The position numbers and the translations under genes are program-made. From Aminobacterium sp. MB27-C1 (GTDB taxonomy: Bacteria > Synergistota > Synergistia > Synergistales > Aminobacteriaceae), in assembly GCF_030908405.1 (NCBI RefSeq), contig NZ_CP133089.1:2108001-2172000 (forward strand): a stretch of DNA of 64,000 nt, given 5' to 3'. Below the pieces are notes generated by a model that did no database searches, was not told the DNA's origin, and worked only from the letters and a program-made list of their open reading frames with translations. Below are positions 1 through 10,054 of this stretch, one piece after another. Position 1 is the first letter of the stretch; each line of letters starts with the position of its first letter.

Positions 1-290
1 CATTAGTAGTAGGAGAAATTAAAAAAAGTAGTCGTTCCATTGATGCCGCACGATTACAACTAGCACACTACCTTTATGAACTCCAAAAAAATGGAGTCGA
101 AGCTAGAGGGGAATTATTATTCCCAAAAGAGAAAAAACGCGAAGAGGTGCTACTCTCTGAAGAACTAAAAACGCATCTTGACCAAGTTTATCAAGAGATT
201 ATTGCAATAACATCTCTTGAATCCCCTCCTTGTGCGAAAAAATGTAAGTACTGTAGAAACTGCGCTTACAATGAATTGTGTTGGAGCTGA
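1..290 (+). CDS. cas4: Cas4 exonuclease, C-terminal part (gene starts before the window)
   Basis: The open frame begins at base 3 with no start codon, so the gene enters from the left edge and stops at TGA 288-290. The visible part begins VVGEIKKSSR, the RecB-nuclease-type E-x-K motif, and ends in a cysteine cluster (CAKKCKYCRNC, then NELCW) that in Cas4 proteins helps hold a [4Fe-4S] cluster. Cas4 trims prespacers and helps select PAM and orientation with Cas1-Cas2. It lies 5 bp upstream of cas1, the usual cas4-cas1-cas2 order. Base composition is AT-rich, unlike the effector cassette after the array. The family call is firm; subtype cannot be read from this fragment. Confidence 0.88.
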   Translation, partial: LVVGEIKKSSRSIDAARLQLAHYLYELQKNGVEARGELLFPKEKKREEVLLSEELKTHLDQVYQEIIAITSLESPPCAKKCKYCRNCAYNELCWS

Positions 291-295
291 TAAAA

Positions 296-1294
296 ATGGG
301 AAAAACACTCTATGTACTTTCGTCAGGAGAACTTAAACGAAAAGAAAATACCATTATTATAGAAGGTTTAGAGGGTAGAAAATTTATTCCTGTAGAAACA
401 ACAGACGAAATGCTTATTTTCGGAGAAGTAGATTTAAACAAGCGTTTTTTAGAATTTTGTACTGCCAATAAAGTAATGCTGCACTTCTTTAATCACTATG
501 GATATTATCAAGGAACATTTTACCCTCGTGAACACATGAATTCAGGAGCTGTAATTCTTGCACAAGCTAAACATTGTCTTGATGACTGTAGAAGGCTTCT
601 TATAGCTAAAAAGTTTGTAACAGGTGCTATAGAAAACATGAAGAAAGCATTACAATATTATTCTCGACGTGGAAATATTGAGCTCGACTCCATAATTGAA
701 AAACTTACTGTTTTTAGTAATTATGCAAAAGAACAAATTGGGATATCAGAACTTATGGGGATAGAAGGCAATGCACGAGATTGTTATTACACAGCGTTTG
801 ATCTAATAACGGGTGGAGGTTCCTTCTCTATGAAAAAAAGAAGTAGAAGACCCCCTCAAAATCGTATAAATGCTCTTATAAGTTTCTTAAATTCTATGTG
901 CTATGTCACAACTTTAGCACAAATTTACAAAACACATATTGACCCCCGCATAGGTTTTCTTCACGAAACTAACTTCCGCCGTTTCAGCTTAAACTTAGAT
1001 ATAGCAGAAATATTTAAACCAATAATTGTAGACAGACTCATTTTTTCTCTTTTAAACAAGAAAGAAATTCAAGCGAAGCACTTCGGAGCTCAGTCTGGGG
1101 GAGGAATATTCCTCTCAGAAAAAGGGCGGCCTATAGTTTTAAAAGCATGGGAAGAACGTTTAAATTCTACTATTGAACATCCTCGTCTTAAAAGAAATGT
1201 AAGTTATCGAAGCCTTATTAGAATGGAAGCGTACAAAATTGAAAAGCATATACTCCACGATGAGGAGTATCAACCTTTTGCCATGAGGTGGTAA
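296..1294 (+). CDS. cas1: Cas1 integrase
   Basis: A 332-residue Cas1, the metal-dependent integrase that inserts prespacers at the leader end of an array together with Cas2. Visible signatures are the catalytic glutamate segment GIEGNARDCYY (about residues 155-165) and the HETNFRRFSLNLDIAEIFKP block (about 222-241), which holds the conserved histidine and acidic ligand. Length is normal. The ATG at 296 is chosen over an in-frame ATG at 278 because GGAG (282-285) is well placed for it and cas4 ends at 290. cas2 follows within a few bases. Since only one cas1 is present, it may serve both arrays; that is inference. Confidence 0.95.
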   Translation: MGKTLYVLSSGELKRKENTIIIEGLEGRKFIPVETTDEMLIFGEVDLNKRFLEFCTANKVMLHFFNHYGYYQGTFYPREHMNSGAVILAQAKHCLDDCRRLLIAKKFVTGAIENMKKALQYYSRRGNIELDSIIEKLTVFSNYAKEQIGISELMGIEGNARDCYYTAFDLITGGGSFSMKKRSRRPPQNRINALISFLNSMCYVTTLAQIYKTHIDPRIGFLHETNFRRFSLNLDIAEIFKPIIVDRLIFSLLNKKEIQAKHFGAQSGGGIFLSEKGRPIVLKAWEERLNSTIEHPRLKRNVSYRSLIRMEAYKIEKHILHDEEYQPFAMRW

Positions 1295-1297
1295 GCC

Positions 1298-1561
1298 ATT
1301 TTTGTCTTAATGATTTATGATGTAGGTGTAAAACGAGTCAATAAAGTTTTAAAAATAGGTCGAAAATATTTAAGCTGGGTACAAAACTCTGTCTTAGAGG
1401 GAGAGCTTACTCCGGCAACTTTTACTGCTCTTAAAATTGAAGTAAACAAAATCATTAAAGACGATTACGATAGCGTAATCTTTTATGTATGGAGAACAGA
1501 ACGATATACTTCAAGAGAAATTATGGGCAAAGAAAAAGGTGGCGCGAGTATCTTTGTATGA
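1298..1561 (+). CDS. cas2: Cas2, probably initiated at a rare ATT codon
   Basis: Cas2 bridges the two Cas1 dimers in the integration complex. From the first ATG (1310) the product would start MIYDVGVKRVNK and lose most of the first beta strand. Starting at ATT 1298 gives (M)FVLMIYDVGVKRV, the usual Cas2 N-terminus with its catalytic-type aspartate, 87 residues in all. A ribosome site, GAGGTGG at 1285-1291, sits 6 bp before that ATT. cas1 stops at 1294 in the same frame, so no start lies further upstream. The C-terminal part (YDSVIFYVWRTERYTSREI) matches the fossil cas2 after cas3. Function is certain; the start is inferred from the ribosome site and family N-terminus. Confidence 0.9.
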   Translation: MFVLMIYDVGVKRVNKVLKIGRKYLSWVQNSVLEGELTPATFTALKIEVNKIIKDDYDSVIFYVWRTERYTSREIMGKEKGGASIFV

Positions 1562-1616
1562 TTGTGTCGACCCCCAATAGCGCTAAAATCACGGGAGATC
1601 GACACAATCTTTTTTC
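1560..1616 (+). promoter_or_regulatory. Conserved stem-loop between cas2 and leader, copy 1
   Basis: An 11-bp perfect inverted repeat (1560-1570 with 1599-1609) continues inward with CCC/GGG pairing around a loop containing AATAGCGCTAAAA, and is followed by a run of T (1610-1616). It overlaps the cas2 stop codon. A second copy lies at the same place before array 2 (14569-14612), with paired base changes that keep the helix. In this copy it could end cas transcription; the second copy lacks the T run, so termination is not the shared role. Confidence 0.75.
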
Positions 1617-1730
1617 TAGCAGCAAATCCAGTACTCATCAATATAAAGACTATATACATGCACCTTGAAAACATAATATTGATTCCTTCGACAAAATACG
1701 CAAATATAGTAGAATGAAGGGGTTGAACGG
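1617..1730 (+). promoter_or_regulatory. Leader of CRISPR array 1
   Basis: AT-rich leader between the stem-loop and first repeat. From CCTTGA (1663) to the repeat it resembles the leader of array 2, including a shared block ATATAGTAGAAT then GAAGGGGTTG next to the repeat. TAGAAT with TCGACA 16 bp upstream is a plausible promoter for pre-crRNA. Confidence 0.6.
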
Positions 1731-4700
1731 ATTTCGATACTTCCTATAAGGGATGGAAACGCGTATACTATTTAGAATTTTACCGAATATACCATAATTT
1801 CGATACTTCCTATAAGGGATGGAAACTCATGAGGTACATTGCCTCTTTGTCCACGTGTGGATCATTTCGATACTTCCTATAAGGGATGGAAACTTGTTGG
1901 TGCATACGATACCTCTTCAACAAAATAAGATTTCGATACTTCCTATAAGGGATGGAAACACTGTACAGCATCTGCGATAACGCCTGTATCATTTGATTTC
2001 GATACTTCCTATAAGGGATGGAAACCTGGTTTTTCTGGGACTGATTACACGTTCGGAGCTAATTTCGATACTTCCTATAAGGGATGGAAACCAAAATCTG
2101 TTATAGCTGCAAATTTCGCCCTTAAGCATTTCGATACTTCCTATAAGGGATGGAAACATGAAATCCGTTCGGGCTTTGAGGATGGAACAGCAATTTCGAT
2201 ACTTCCTATAAGGGATGGAAACGTGACATAGGCGGCGAGGTTGAATCTGTGACAAGCAATTTCGATACTTCCTATAAGGGATGGAAACCAATGGATTGAG
2301 AGGAAAATATCCGCTCCGAAGGCATTTCGATACTTCCTATAAGGGATGGAAACCCGTTATTGTGGGGCAAAATTCAACAAGGAAGAGAGATTTCGATACT
2401 TCCTATAAGGGATGGAAACGCTCACTAAGAGCTTCATTTCTACTCCCCCTTTCATATTTCGATACTTCCTATAAGGGATGGAAACCATCCACAGGCGGGG
2501 CAATCCCACCCGTTCCGATATCATTTCGATACTTCCTATAAGGGATGGAAACACCCTCTCGCTCGCATTCTTTTCTCAGGGCTATGGTATTTCGATACTT
2601 CCTATAAGGGATGGAAACTGCTTTTTTATAACATTCGCCCGTAAAGGTGGTGGTAATTTCGATACTTCCTATAAGGGATGGAAACGGGCGTATTACGCCT
2701 CTAGCTCTTACGAGGCGACGCATTTCGATACTTCCTATAAGGGATGGAAACATTTCCCCGTCTATTCGTTCCACATCACCACAGACAAATTTCGATACTT
2801 CCTATAAGGGATGGAAACTTCAACCGAGAACAAATCCCGGCACCGTAGAAACCAGATTTCGATACTTCCTATAAGGGATGGAAACTTGAAGGTGGTAGTG
2901 CTGATGCTGAATTCTTTGGTTATTTCGATACTTCCTATAAGGGATGGAAACGGGTGTTAGCTATTAGAGAGGCTGGAGCATTTTTTAATTTCGATACTTC
3001 CTATAAGGGATGGAAACCGCGAATATGTGGAGGAATAAACAATGGAATATGAGGTATTTCGATACTTCCTATAAGGGATGGAAACAGGAAAATGTCATCG
3101 CTTCCTCTCCATTCATCCCGCATTTCGATACTTCCTATAAGGGATGGAAACTGAAAAGCAAGGGATGGAACATGTGCAAACCTCCAGTATTTCGATACTT
3201 CCTATAAGGGATGGAAACTCCAGAAAGAGGACTTTTTGTTTTTGTACGTGTTCATATTTCGATACTTCCTATAAGGGATGGAAACATAAACAGAAAAAAA
3301 CTGTAGACGACGAAGTCGTCAATTTCGATACTTCCTATAAGGGATGGAAACTAATATTAAAGCGCCAGCCCCTAATGCTGACCCAGCATTTCGATACTTC
3401 CTATAAGGGATGGAAACCATTTTGCCCTGCCTTGCCTACTGATCCAGAAATACATTTCGATACTTCCTATAAGGGATGGAAACTTCTAATCCGAACTCGG
3501 CCTTCAGGCCTTTTTCATGATTTCGATACTTCCTATAAGGGATGGAAACCCGCTACTGCGGCCTGCTGTGCCGCTGCCATCTGTATTTCGATACTTCCTA
3601 TAAGGGATGGAAACTAGTGAGAACGCCGATCTCGTTCTCGTCGTCGAGCAATTTCGATACTTCCTATAAGGGATGGAAACTCATAATTTCAATCTTTTTC
3701 CACAACTTACTCATTTATTTCGATACTTCCTATAAGGGATGGAAACCGATAGAGAGATAGAGCTATTTGATAAGGAATTGGCAATTTCGATACTTCCTAT
3801 AAGGGATGGAAACTACATCGCATATATAATAATGCAATGGGCACAAAGCATTTCGATACTTCCTATAAGGGATGGAAACAAAAAGTCAAGAGTTGTGAAA
3901 GCCTTGGTAAAATCAATTTCGATACTTCCTATAAGGGATGGAAACTTCCCATTCGTGCAATCTATGTGTCTGCCTTCGTCATTTCGATACTTCCTATAAG
4001 GGATGGAAACATAAAATAACGTTCCCGGAAGAGACGGTGTCTAGCCATTTCGATACTTCCTATAAGGGATGGAAACAAATGACAGAGATCAGGATAGTGG
4101 AATATTGCAGCGGATTTCGATACTTCCTATAAGGGATGGAAACCGATGATGTTGATACGAATAAAGACGTTGGCAAGGAATTTCGATACTTCCTATAAGG
4201 GATGGAAACTTGGTATTGTTAAGTCTACTGCCGATACTGCCGATAAATTTCGATACTTCCTATAAGGGATGGAAACACTCTTCTAGGTGGCAATGGTTTT
4301 GGTGATCCAGGATTTCGATACTTCCTATAAGGGATGGAAACTTGAAAATTTAGGATGGAAAAGGGAGGAAAATTAAAATTTCGATACTTCCTATAAGGGA
4401 TGGAAACTACGCTTCCACGAAAGCCCGCTGTTTTACTGTCAGTATTTCGATACTTCCTATAAGGGATGGAAACAAGCCATTTTTTCATTTCCAACCAGAT
4501 ATACGCTCTATTTCGATACTTCCTATAAGGGATGGAAACCCCCTCTAGATACCCCTGATGATGTGAGTGGGCCTCATTTCGATACTTCCTATAAGGGATG
4601 GAAACAAGCCATTTTTTCATTTCCAACCAGATATACGCTCTATTTCGATACTTCCTATAAGGGATGGAAACTCGCCATCGTATTTTTTTAAAAGTCCTGC

Positions 4701-7385
4701 CAAATAATTTCGATACTTCCTATAAGGGATGGAAACATAGGGAGGCGGGGTTGATAGGGCAGATCAAAAACGATTTCGATACTTCCTATAAGGGATGGAA
4801 ACCTGAGTTCTGCCCATGTTTTTGTTCGTAGCTGATTCATTTCGATACTTCCTATAAGGGATGGAAACGAGAAGCAACTTTCTCCGAATCGTAGGGAATA
4901 TGGTCATTTCGATACTTCCTATAAGGGATGGAAACGGTGGGTCCACTTTAATTTTTTCCTGCATTGGTAAAATTTCGATACTTCCTATAAGGGATGGAAA
5001 CGTCATGCTGGGCCAGAGTTAAGCCTATTGCTGCCAATTTCGATACTTCCTATAAGGGATGGAAACCTGCTTTATCTAGTTGCTTAGATATCTCTTGTTT
5101 CTATTTCGATACTTCCTATAAGGGATGGAAACCTCGTTGCGCTGTGAATACGCCATACCCGTACAGCAATTTCGATACTTCCTATAAGGGATGGAAACTC
5201 AACTACATTCATAGCTATGGGTACAAGTGCTGAAATTTCGATACTTCCTATAAGGGATGGAAACACTCTAACCACTGGCTGAGGCCCATAACAGAAAATC
5301 ATTTCGATACTTCCTATAAGGGATGGAAACACAAGCTTTCTGGCGGTCTCTTGTGGAAGATGTTTTATTTCGATACTTCCTATAAGGGATGGAAACCAAT
5401 TTTACCGCCCTTGCTTGGCGTTTCGACCTCTATTTCGATACTTCCTATAAGGGATGGAAACCCATGTATCATAGACAATGGTTCTGAAGGAAGGCATATT
5501 TCGATACTTCCTATAAGGGATGGAAACCACTTGTGAACGGCATAAGCGGCGTTGACAATACCTATTTCGATACTTCCTATAAGGGATGGAAACACAGAGC
5601 ATTTTGCCGGACGTTTTGTCTGGCACGCCATTTCGATACTTCCTATAAGGGATGGAAACTTTTTAGAGGTGATTCTATGAAAAAGATAGGGCCTGATTTC
5701 GATACTTCCTATAAGGGATGGAAACTCAACCGGATAATAATAGCGGATACGAGGAAGCACCATTTCGATACTTCCTATAAGGGATGGAAACAATTTATAT
5801 TCATCCACAATAGCGCTTAAATACTTTATTTCGATACTTCCTATAAGGGATGGAAACTTTTATCTTTTTCGTCTAGGGTCTCGTCGCTCTGTAATTTCGA
5901 TACTTCCTATAAGGGATGGAAACATTATTCAAGAAAATATAAGGTCCCAGTGTATACAGATTTCGATACTTCCTATAAGGGATGGAAACTTACAAAAGAG
6001 AATGATAGCGGTATGACTTTTGTAGATTTCGATACTTCCTATAAGGGATGGAAACGAGAGGTATGCCATCGCGTTTGAGAAGATAGGGTCTATTTCGATA
6101 CTTCCTATAAGGGATGGAAACCGTTTCGCTCTGCTCATACAGAGTCGAAGGCTCTTAAATTTCGATACTTCCTATAAGGGATGGAAACTTTCAGAGAAGC
6201 CTGTTTACGACATCAGGCCAGCAAAATTTCGATACTTCCTATAAGGGATGGAAACTACGACTGGGTAACTGTAATGGGACGAGTGCCATCAGATTTCGAT
6301 ACTTCCTATAAGGGATGGAAACAGTAGCAACGACCCCAACCTTGGTGCGGGCAATCTTATTTCGATACTTCCTATAAGGGATGGAAACAAGCTAGACTTC
6401 GTATCATCTGTACTCTGATACGCTGATTTCGATACTTCCTATAAGGGATGGAAACCCTTGTCACAAGATGCAACTTCTATTCCGTGCCGGGATTTCGATA
6501 CTTCCTATAAGGGATGGAAACGCAGCGGCTCGATGACAGGGATAGGCAGATGGCCGATTTCGATACTTCCTATAAGGGATGGAAACTAGCTGATACGCTC
6601 GCTATCTTCTTTTTAACGATCCCATTTCGATACTTCCTATAAGGGATGGAAACCTGGAGATACGCAGCCTATCGTTATTCCCTCTGGGTATTTCGATACT
6701 TCCTATAAGGGATGGAAACCAGGAAAATGAATTCCTGAAGGTGTGTACTCCCCGTTATTTCGATACTTCCTATAAGGGATGGAAACTGAGAATGGCCATA
6801 GCAATAAGGATTACATTCAACATTTCGATACTTCCTATAAGGGATGGAAACATGTTCGCGATCGACCAGTTGTTATAGAGAGGGAGCGATTTCGATACTT
6901 CCTATAAGGGATGGAAACAGTTCAGCTGCACGATGGATGACGTGCTCCCGACTTTGATTTCGATACTTCCTATAAGGGATGGAAACAAAGCGTTCTCGGT
7001 AGCTACTTCGTCGTCTACCGCTATTTCGATACTTCCTATAAGGGATGGAAACAGGATAGGAGAGCAAAAACATGCCTTGCATGAGAATATTTCGATACTT
7101 CCTATAAGGGATGGAAACTGGGATGGTGTGCAAAAAAAAGAAATTCGTAGATCCTATTTCGATACTTCCTATAAGGGATGGAAACTGGGATGGTGTGCAA
7201 AAAAAAGAAATTCGTAGATCCTATTTCGATACTTCCTATAAGGGATGGAAACAGTTCAGCTGCACGATGGATGACGTGCTCCCGACTTTGATTTCGATAC
7301 TTCCTATAAGGGATGGAAACAAAGCGTTCTCGGTAGCTACTTCGTCGTCTACCGCTATTTCGATACTTCCTATAAGGGATGAAAC
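1731..7385 (+). CRISPR. CRISPR array 1: 86 repeats, 85 spacers
   Basis: Counted by eye: 85 identical 30-bp repeats beginning ATTTCGATACTTCC and ending AGGGATGGAAAC, plus a last copy at 7357-7385 missing one G. Spacers are about 35-38 bp (period about 66). The leader side is left, next to cas2, so the newest spacers are near 1761. The 3' eight bases ATGGAAAC would give the crRNA 5' handle after Cas6 cleavage. Spacers 4474-4509 and 4606-4641 are identical, and the distal end holds further duplications (6919-7356). One spacer near 5661 contains what looks like a phage gene start (AGAGGTGATTCTATG). Translated frames across the array only read the repeat and are not genes. Confidence 0.98.
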
Positions 7386-7421
7386 CACGATCTCTCTTTA
7401 TCTCCTCATTTATGCTACAAT

Positions 7422-7514
7422 ATTTTTCTAACTTCCTATAAGGGATGGAAATATAGTTCATGGAGTTCTATTATTTTTTAACTTATTAAAATTCCTATAA
7501 GGGATGGAAGTATA
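7422..7514 (+). repeat. Two decayed CRISPR repeats at the distal end of array 1
   Basis: Beyond the last near-intact repeat, ACTTCCTATAAGGGATGGAAA (with the first bases changed) remains at 7431-7451 and ATTCCTATAAGGGATGGAAG at 7491-7510. Spacing is about 59-70 bp, as expected of eroding repeat-spacer units. The intervening 'spacers' are AT-rich and no longer informative. Confidence 0.85.
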
Positions 7515-7582
7515 TTTATTAAAGGCTGATAAGGAATATTTATACAGTGGTTTTAAATTCATAAGCGTCAGCCTTTAATAAA
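7515..7582. repeat. 15-bp perfect inverted repeat at the array trailer
   Basis: TTTATTAAAGGCTGA at 7515-7529 is exactly complementary to 7568-7582, with a 38-bp loop. It directly follows the last decayed repeat. It could be a hairpin that ends array transcription (no clear T run) or the ends of a tiny inserted element; no target-site duplication was identified. The remaining bases to cas6 are AT-rich and hold the promoter listed separately. Confidence 0.6.
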
Positions 7583-7695
7583 TTGTAATTTTGTTTGTAT
7601 GCTTTTATAATTAAAGACTGTTTAGTTACGCCCTATCAACTAAATAAAAATTCCCCTCTAAAAAACAACTGTTTATTTAAAAGATCGTTTCAAAT

Positions 7696-7723
7696 TTGAG
7701 TTTTGTTAAGTTTATGATATACT
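7696..7723 (+). promoter_or_regulatory. Candidate promoter of the cas6-cas3 operon
   Basis: TTGAGT (7696-7701), 16 bp, TATACT (7718-7723), about 80 bp upstream of cas6. It is the best sigma-70-like match between array 1 and the effector genes. Confidence 0.55.
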
Positions 7724-7802
7724 TAATAGTACATGGAGTTAAATAGACATCACACGCGTAATTACAATACAATTTTATCTAATTGCAAGAGGAGTGAAAA
7801 TA

Positions 7803-8579
7803 TTGCATATTTCATTAGTTTTTTCAGCAAAGAGCAATTTACACATTCGCCTTCCGTGCAACAACCACAATCTCCTTCAGGCAATGGTTTACGGCCTGCT
7901 GGAGGCCCCAGCGCTGGCGGCGTTTCTACATGACAGGGGCTACGTTCAGGGCAAGCGCCACTTTAAGCTCTTCTGCTTTTCCCGGATCTTCGGCGGAGGG
8001 GCAATCCGGCGCGAGCGGAACCACATACTGATTCCGCTTCCTCTCAGGCTAATGATCGCCTCGCCGGTGAGGGAGATTCTGGAGAATCTTGCCAACGGAT
8101 CGCTCACGAAGAGATGTATAAGGCTGGGTAATAATCTGCTGGAATGCACTGGAGTGACGATGCAGAATCCTGTGGTGGAAGGGAATGAGGTTCTCGTCCG
8201 TACGCTTTCGCCCATCCTCTGCTATTCGACGATGAGTAAGGCCGACGGAAGCCCTTTCACCGTTTACCACTCTCCCTGGGGCAGCGATTTCACCGAGCAG
8301 ATAGAGGGCAACCTGCGAAAGAAGTTTGCCCTCTCCCATCCCGGCGAGGTTGTGCCAGAGGGGGTCGTGACGCTGGAGCGTGTCTCAAAAGTGCGTCAGC
8401 GCATCGATTTTTTCCGCATGGACGACCGCTATCCCCTGAAGGGCTGGGATGGCGTTTTCCGCCTGAGGGGGCCAAAGGCTCTGCTTCAAACGGCCGTCGA
8501 TTGTGGCCTGGGAAGCAAGAACTCCGCAGGCTTCGGCTGTGTGGAGATAGCTGAGAAGAGGAAAAGAAAGGAGGAATAG
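7803..8579 (+). CDS. cas6: Cas6 pre-crRNA endoribonuclease
   Basis: About 258 residues. Cas6 cuts pre-crRNA inside each repeat and leaves an 8-base 5' handle. The protein begins (M)HISLVFSAKSNLHIRLP and ends with the glycine-rich loop GLGSKNSAGFGCVEI typical of the RAMP fold near the C-terminus. A TTG start at 7803 is preferred because AGAGGAG (7788-7794) lies 8 bp before it; a GTG at 7794 would overlap the ribosome site. It leads a compact, GC-rich operon. Both arrays end in ATGGAAAC, so one Cas6 could in principle process both, but repeat 5' halves differ. The likely catalytic histidine near the N-terminus was not assigned. Confidence 0.88.
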   Translation: MHISLVFSAKSNLHIRLPCNNHNLLQAMVYGLLEAPALAAFLHDRGYVQGKRHFKLFCFSRIFGGGAIRRERNHILIPLPLRLMIASPVREILENLANGSLTKRCIRLGNNLLECTGVTMQNPVVEGNEVLVRTLSPILCYSTMSKADGSPFTVYHSPWGSDFTEQIEGNLRKKFALSHPGEVVPEGVVTLERVSKVRQRIDFFRMDDRYPLKGWDGVFRLRGPKALLQTAVDCGLGSKNSAGFGCVEIAEKRKRKEE

Positions 8580-8582
8580 ATC

Positions 8583-10046
8583 TTGGGTTTTATCAGTGCG
8601 GTCAAGGATCTGGGGGAGCTTAAAGCGCGAAAGTCCGATGGCTCTGGTTGTAACGATTTGGATAGTTTTCTGCAGCTGCCCATGCCTCTAATGGAGGACG
8701 AGGAACGGCGCGGAAAGGTTATTCGTGTCTGGCTGAACGTGGATGATCCGGGGCTCAATCCGCTGAATGTCAGTGGAATTGGCAAAATAGATCTTGTCGA
8801 TTACATGGCGGGAGAGGGGGACGCCGAGGAGAACAAGCGACGCTATCTCTATCGCAAGCCCGTAAGTCCAGCTGCATCATGGCAATTTTCCCCAATTTGT
8901 AAACTTGGGAAGGGACAAAGCGATCCTCTGAAGCAGTTGATAGGAGAGGACAACTGGCGTTCCGACAATAAGAGCCGATTCTACAAGATCGAAAAGGTGA
9001 TTCTCTCCGATTACGAGAAATCGGGCATTCTGGAGGATGGCGCCACGGAGCGGATAATGGAGGAACTCGAAGGTAGGGCCGACAGAATAGCGGAACTATG
9101 GAGCGATAAAAAACGTTCCTACTTGCTGCTCTTCGGCATCGACAGCGATGGAACCTTCCTCTATCCGGGAGATGTCGAGGCATTCAGAAACTACTTCAGC
9201 GCAAAGCTGGAGAAGAATCTGGGCGGAGGTATTTCGGGAACCTGCGGTCTTTGCGGTTGCACCGCGGATTTGATGGTCAATATGGACAAGGTATTCAAGT
9301 TCGCCACCTTCGACAAGGTCAGTTTTCTGCCTGGCGCATCCGACGGCAAGGGTGTTAAGGAGAAGGTCTTCCCCATCTGTGATAATTGTTTCTCGGCCCT
9401 GTCCAGGGGGCGGGAGGTACTTGACGGGGCATTCCTCGACGGCCGTACCATACCCGGCGTGAAGATCTACATAGTACCCGAGCTTCTCCTGGGTCCCAGG
9501 GGATTACAGATAGCTTCCCGTCAAACTCAGGATTTCATCCATAGCGGTATAGGATTGGAGGGCAAGGTCTTTCGTAAGCTCGCCCGTCAGAACAACTCCC
9601 TGGTATTTCACTTTCTGTTCTGGGAGAAGAATCAGGCACAGGAGAGGCTTCATCTGATGATTGAGGATGTTCCCCCATCGCAGCTCAAGAGGCTTGAGGA
9701 TTTGTGGGTGGAATGTCACAGAGCCTTCCTCTGGAACAGCTACGAGGACCCTGTCTTTGATCCAAAAAACGTGACACTGGATCAGGGGATCAGGATGACA
9801 TTCCACGTTCTGGCCTCACTGGCCGGAAAAAGCGATCAGGATAAGGCAGTAATGAAGGAGCGGACGCTGGGAGTGCTGGGTAGGCTTCTGGGTGGCGAAC
9901 GTGTGGACATTCGGGGTGTGAAAGAGCTCATGATATCGCGTTTTACGGGGCTTTTCGCCAATTCCGAGTGGCTTCGTTTCGGCGGAGTCGAGCTTAGAAG
10001 AATGGCGGCTGTTATCGATTTTTTAACGAGATCTAACGGGAGGTGA
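8583..10046 (+). CDS. cas8b: Cas8b (Csh1-type) large subunit, N-terminal and middle part
   Basis: A 487-residue large subunit of the type I-B Cascade complex, the part that reads the PAM. A zinc-binding pair is visible: CGLCGC (about residue 221) and CDNC (about 261), as in the Csh1/TM1802 family. The TTG start at 8583 follows AAAGGAGG by about 7 bp. The family is usually longer, and its C-terminal portion appears as the next, separate gene in another frame; 487 plus about 145 residues matches a normal Csh1. Function is inferred from these motifs and from its place between cas6 and cas7, since Cas8 sequences diverge fast. Confidence 0.8.
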   Translation: MGFISAVKDLGELKARKSDGSGCNDLDSFLQLPMPLMEDEERRGKVIRVWLNVDDPGLNPLNVSGIGKIDLVDYMAGEGDAEENKRRYLYRKPVSPAASWQFSPICKLGKGQSDPLKQLIGEDNWRSDNKSRFYKIEKVILSDYEKSGILEDGATERIMEELEGRADRIAELWSDKKRSYLLLFGIDSDGTFLYPGDVEAFRNYFSAKLEKNLGGGISGTCGLCGCTADLMVNMDKVFKFATFDKVSFLPGASDGKGVKEKVFPICDNCFSALSRGREVLDGAFLDGRTIPGVKIYIVPELLLGPRGLQIASRQTQDFIHSGIGLEGKVFRKLARQNNSLVFHFLFWEKNQAQERLHLMIEDVPPSQLKRLEDLWVECHRAFLWNSYEDPVFDPKNVTLDQGIRMTFHVLASLAGKSDQDKAVMKERTLGVLGRLLGGERVDIRGVKELMISRFTGLFANSEWLRFGGVELRRMAAVIDFLTRSNGR

Positions 10047-10054
10047 AGTGTTAC

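Noticed and set aside
3152-3188. A spacer in array 1 containing AAGGGATGGAAC, close to the repeat 3' end
   Set aside because: Only about 12 bases match and spacing of the flanking repeats is normal; probably chance rather than a remnant repeat.
1810-7461. Many open frames of 60-160 codons with repeated FDTSYKGWK, SILPIRDGN or SIPYRKYRN
   Set aside because: They are translations of the 30-bp CRISPR repeat on either strand; the same holds for YASYEGWK frames in array 2. No ribosome sites, no conserved content.
7733-7933. Frame starting at ATG 7733 before and inside cas6
   Set aside because: No ribosome site; overlaps Cas6 in another frame and has low-complexity content.
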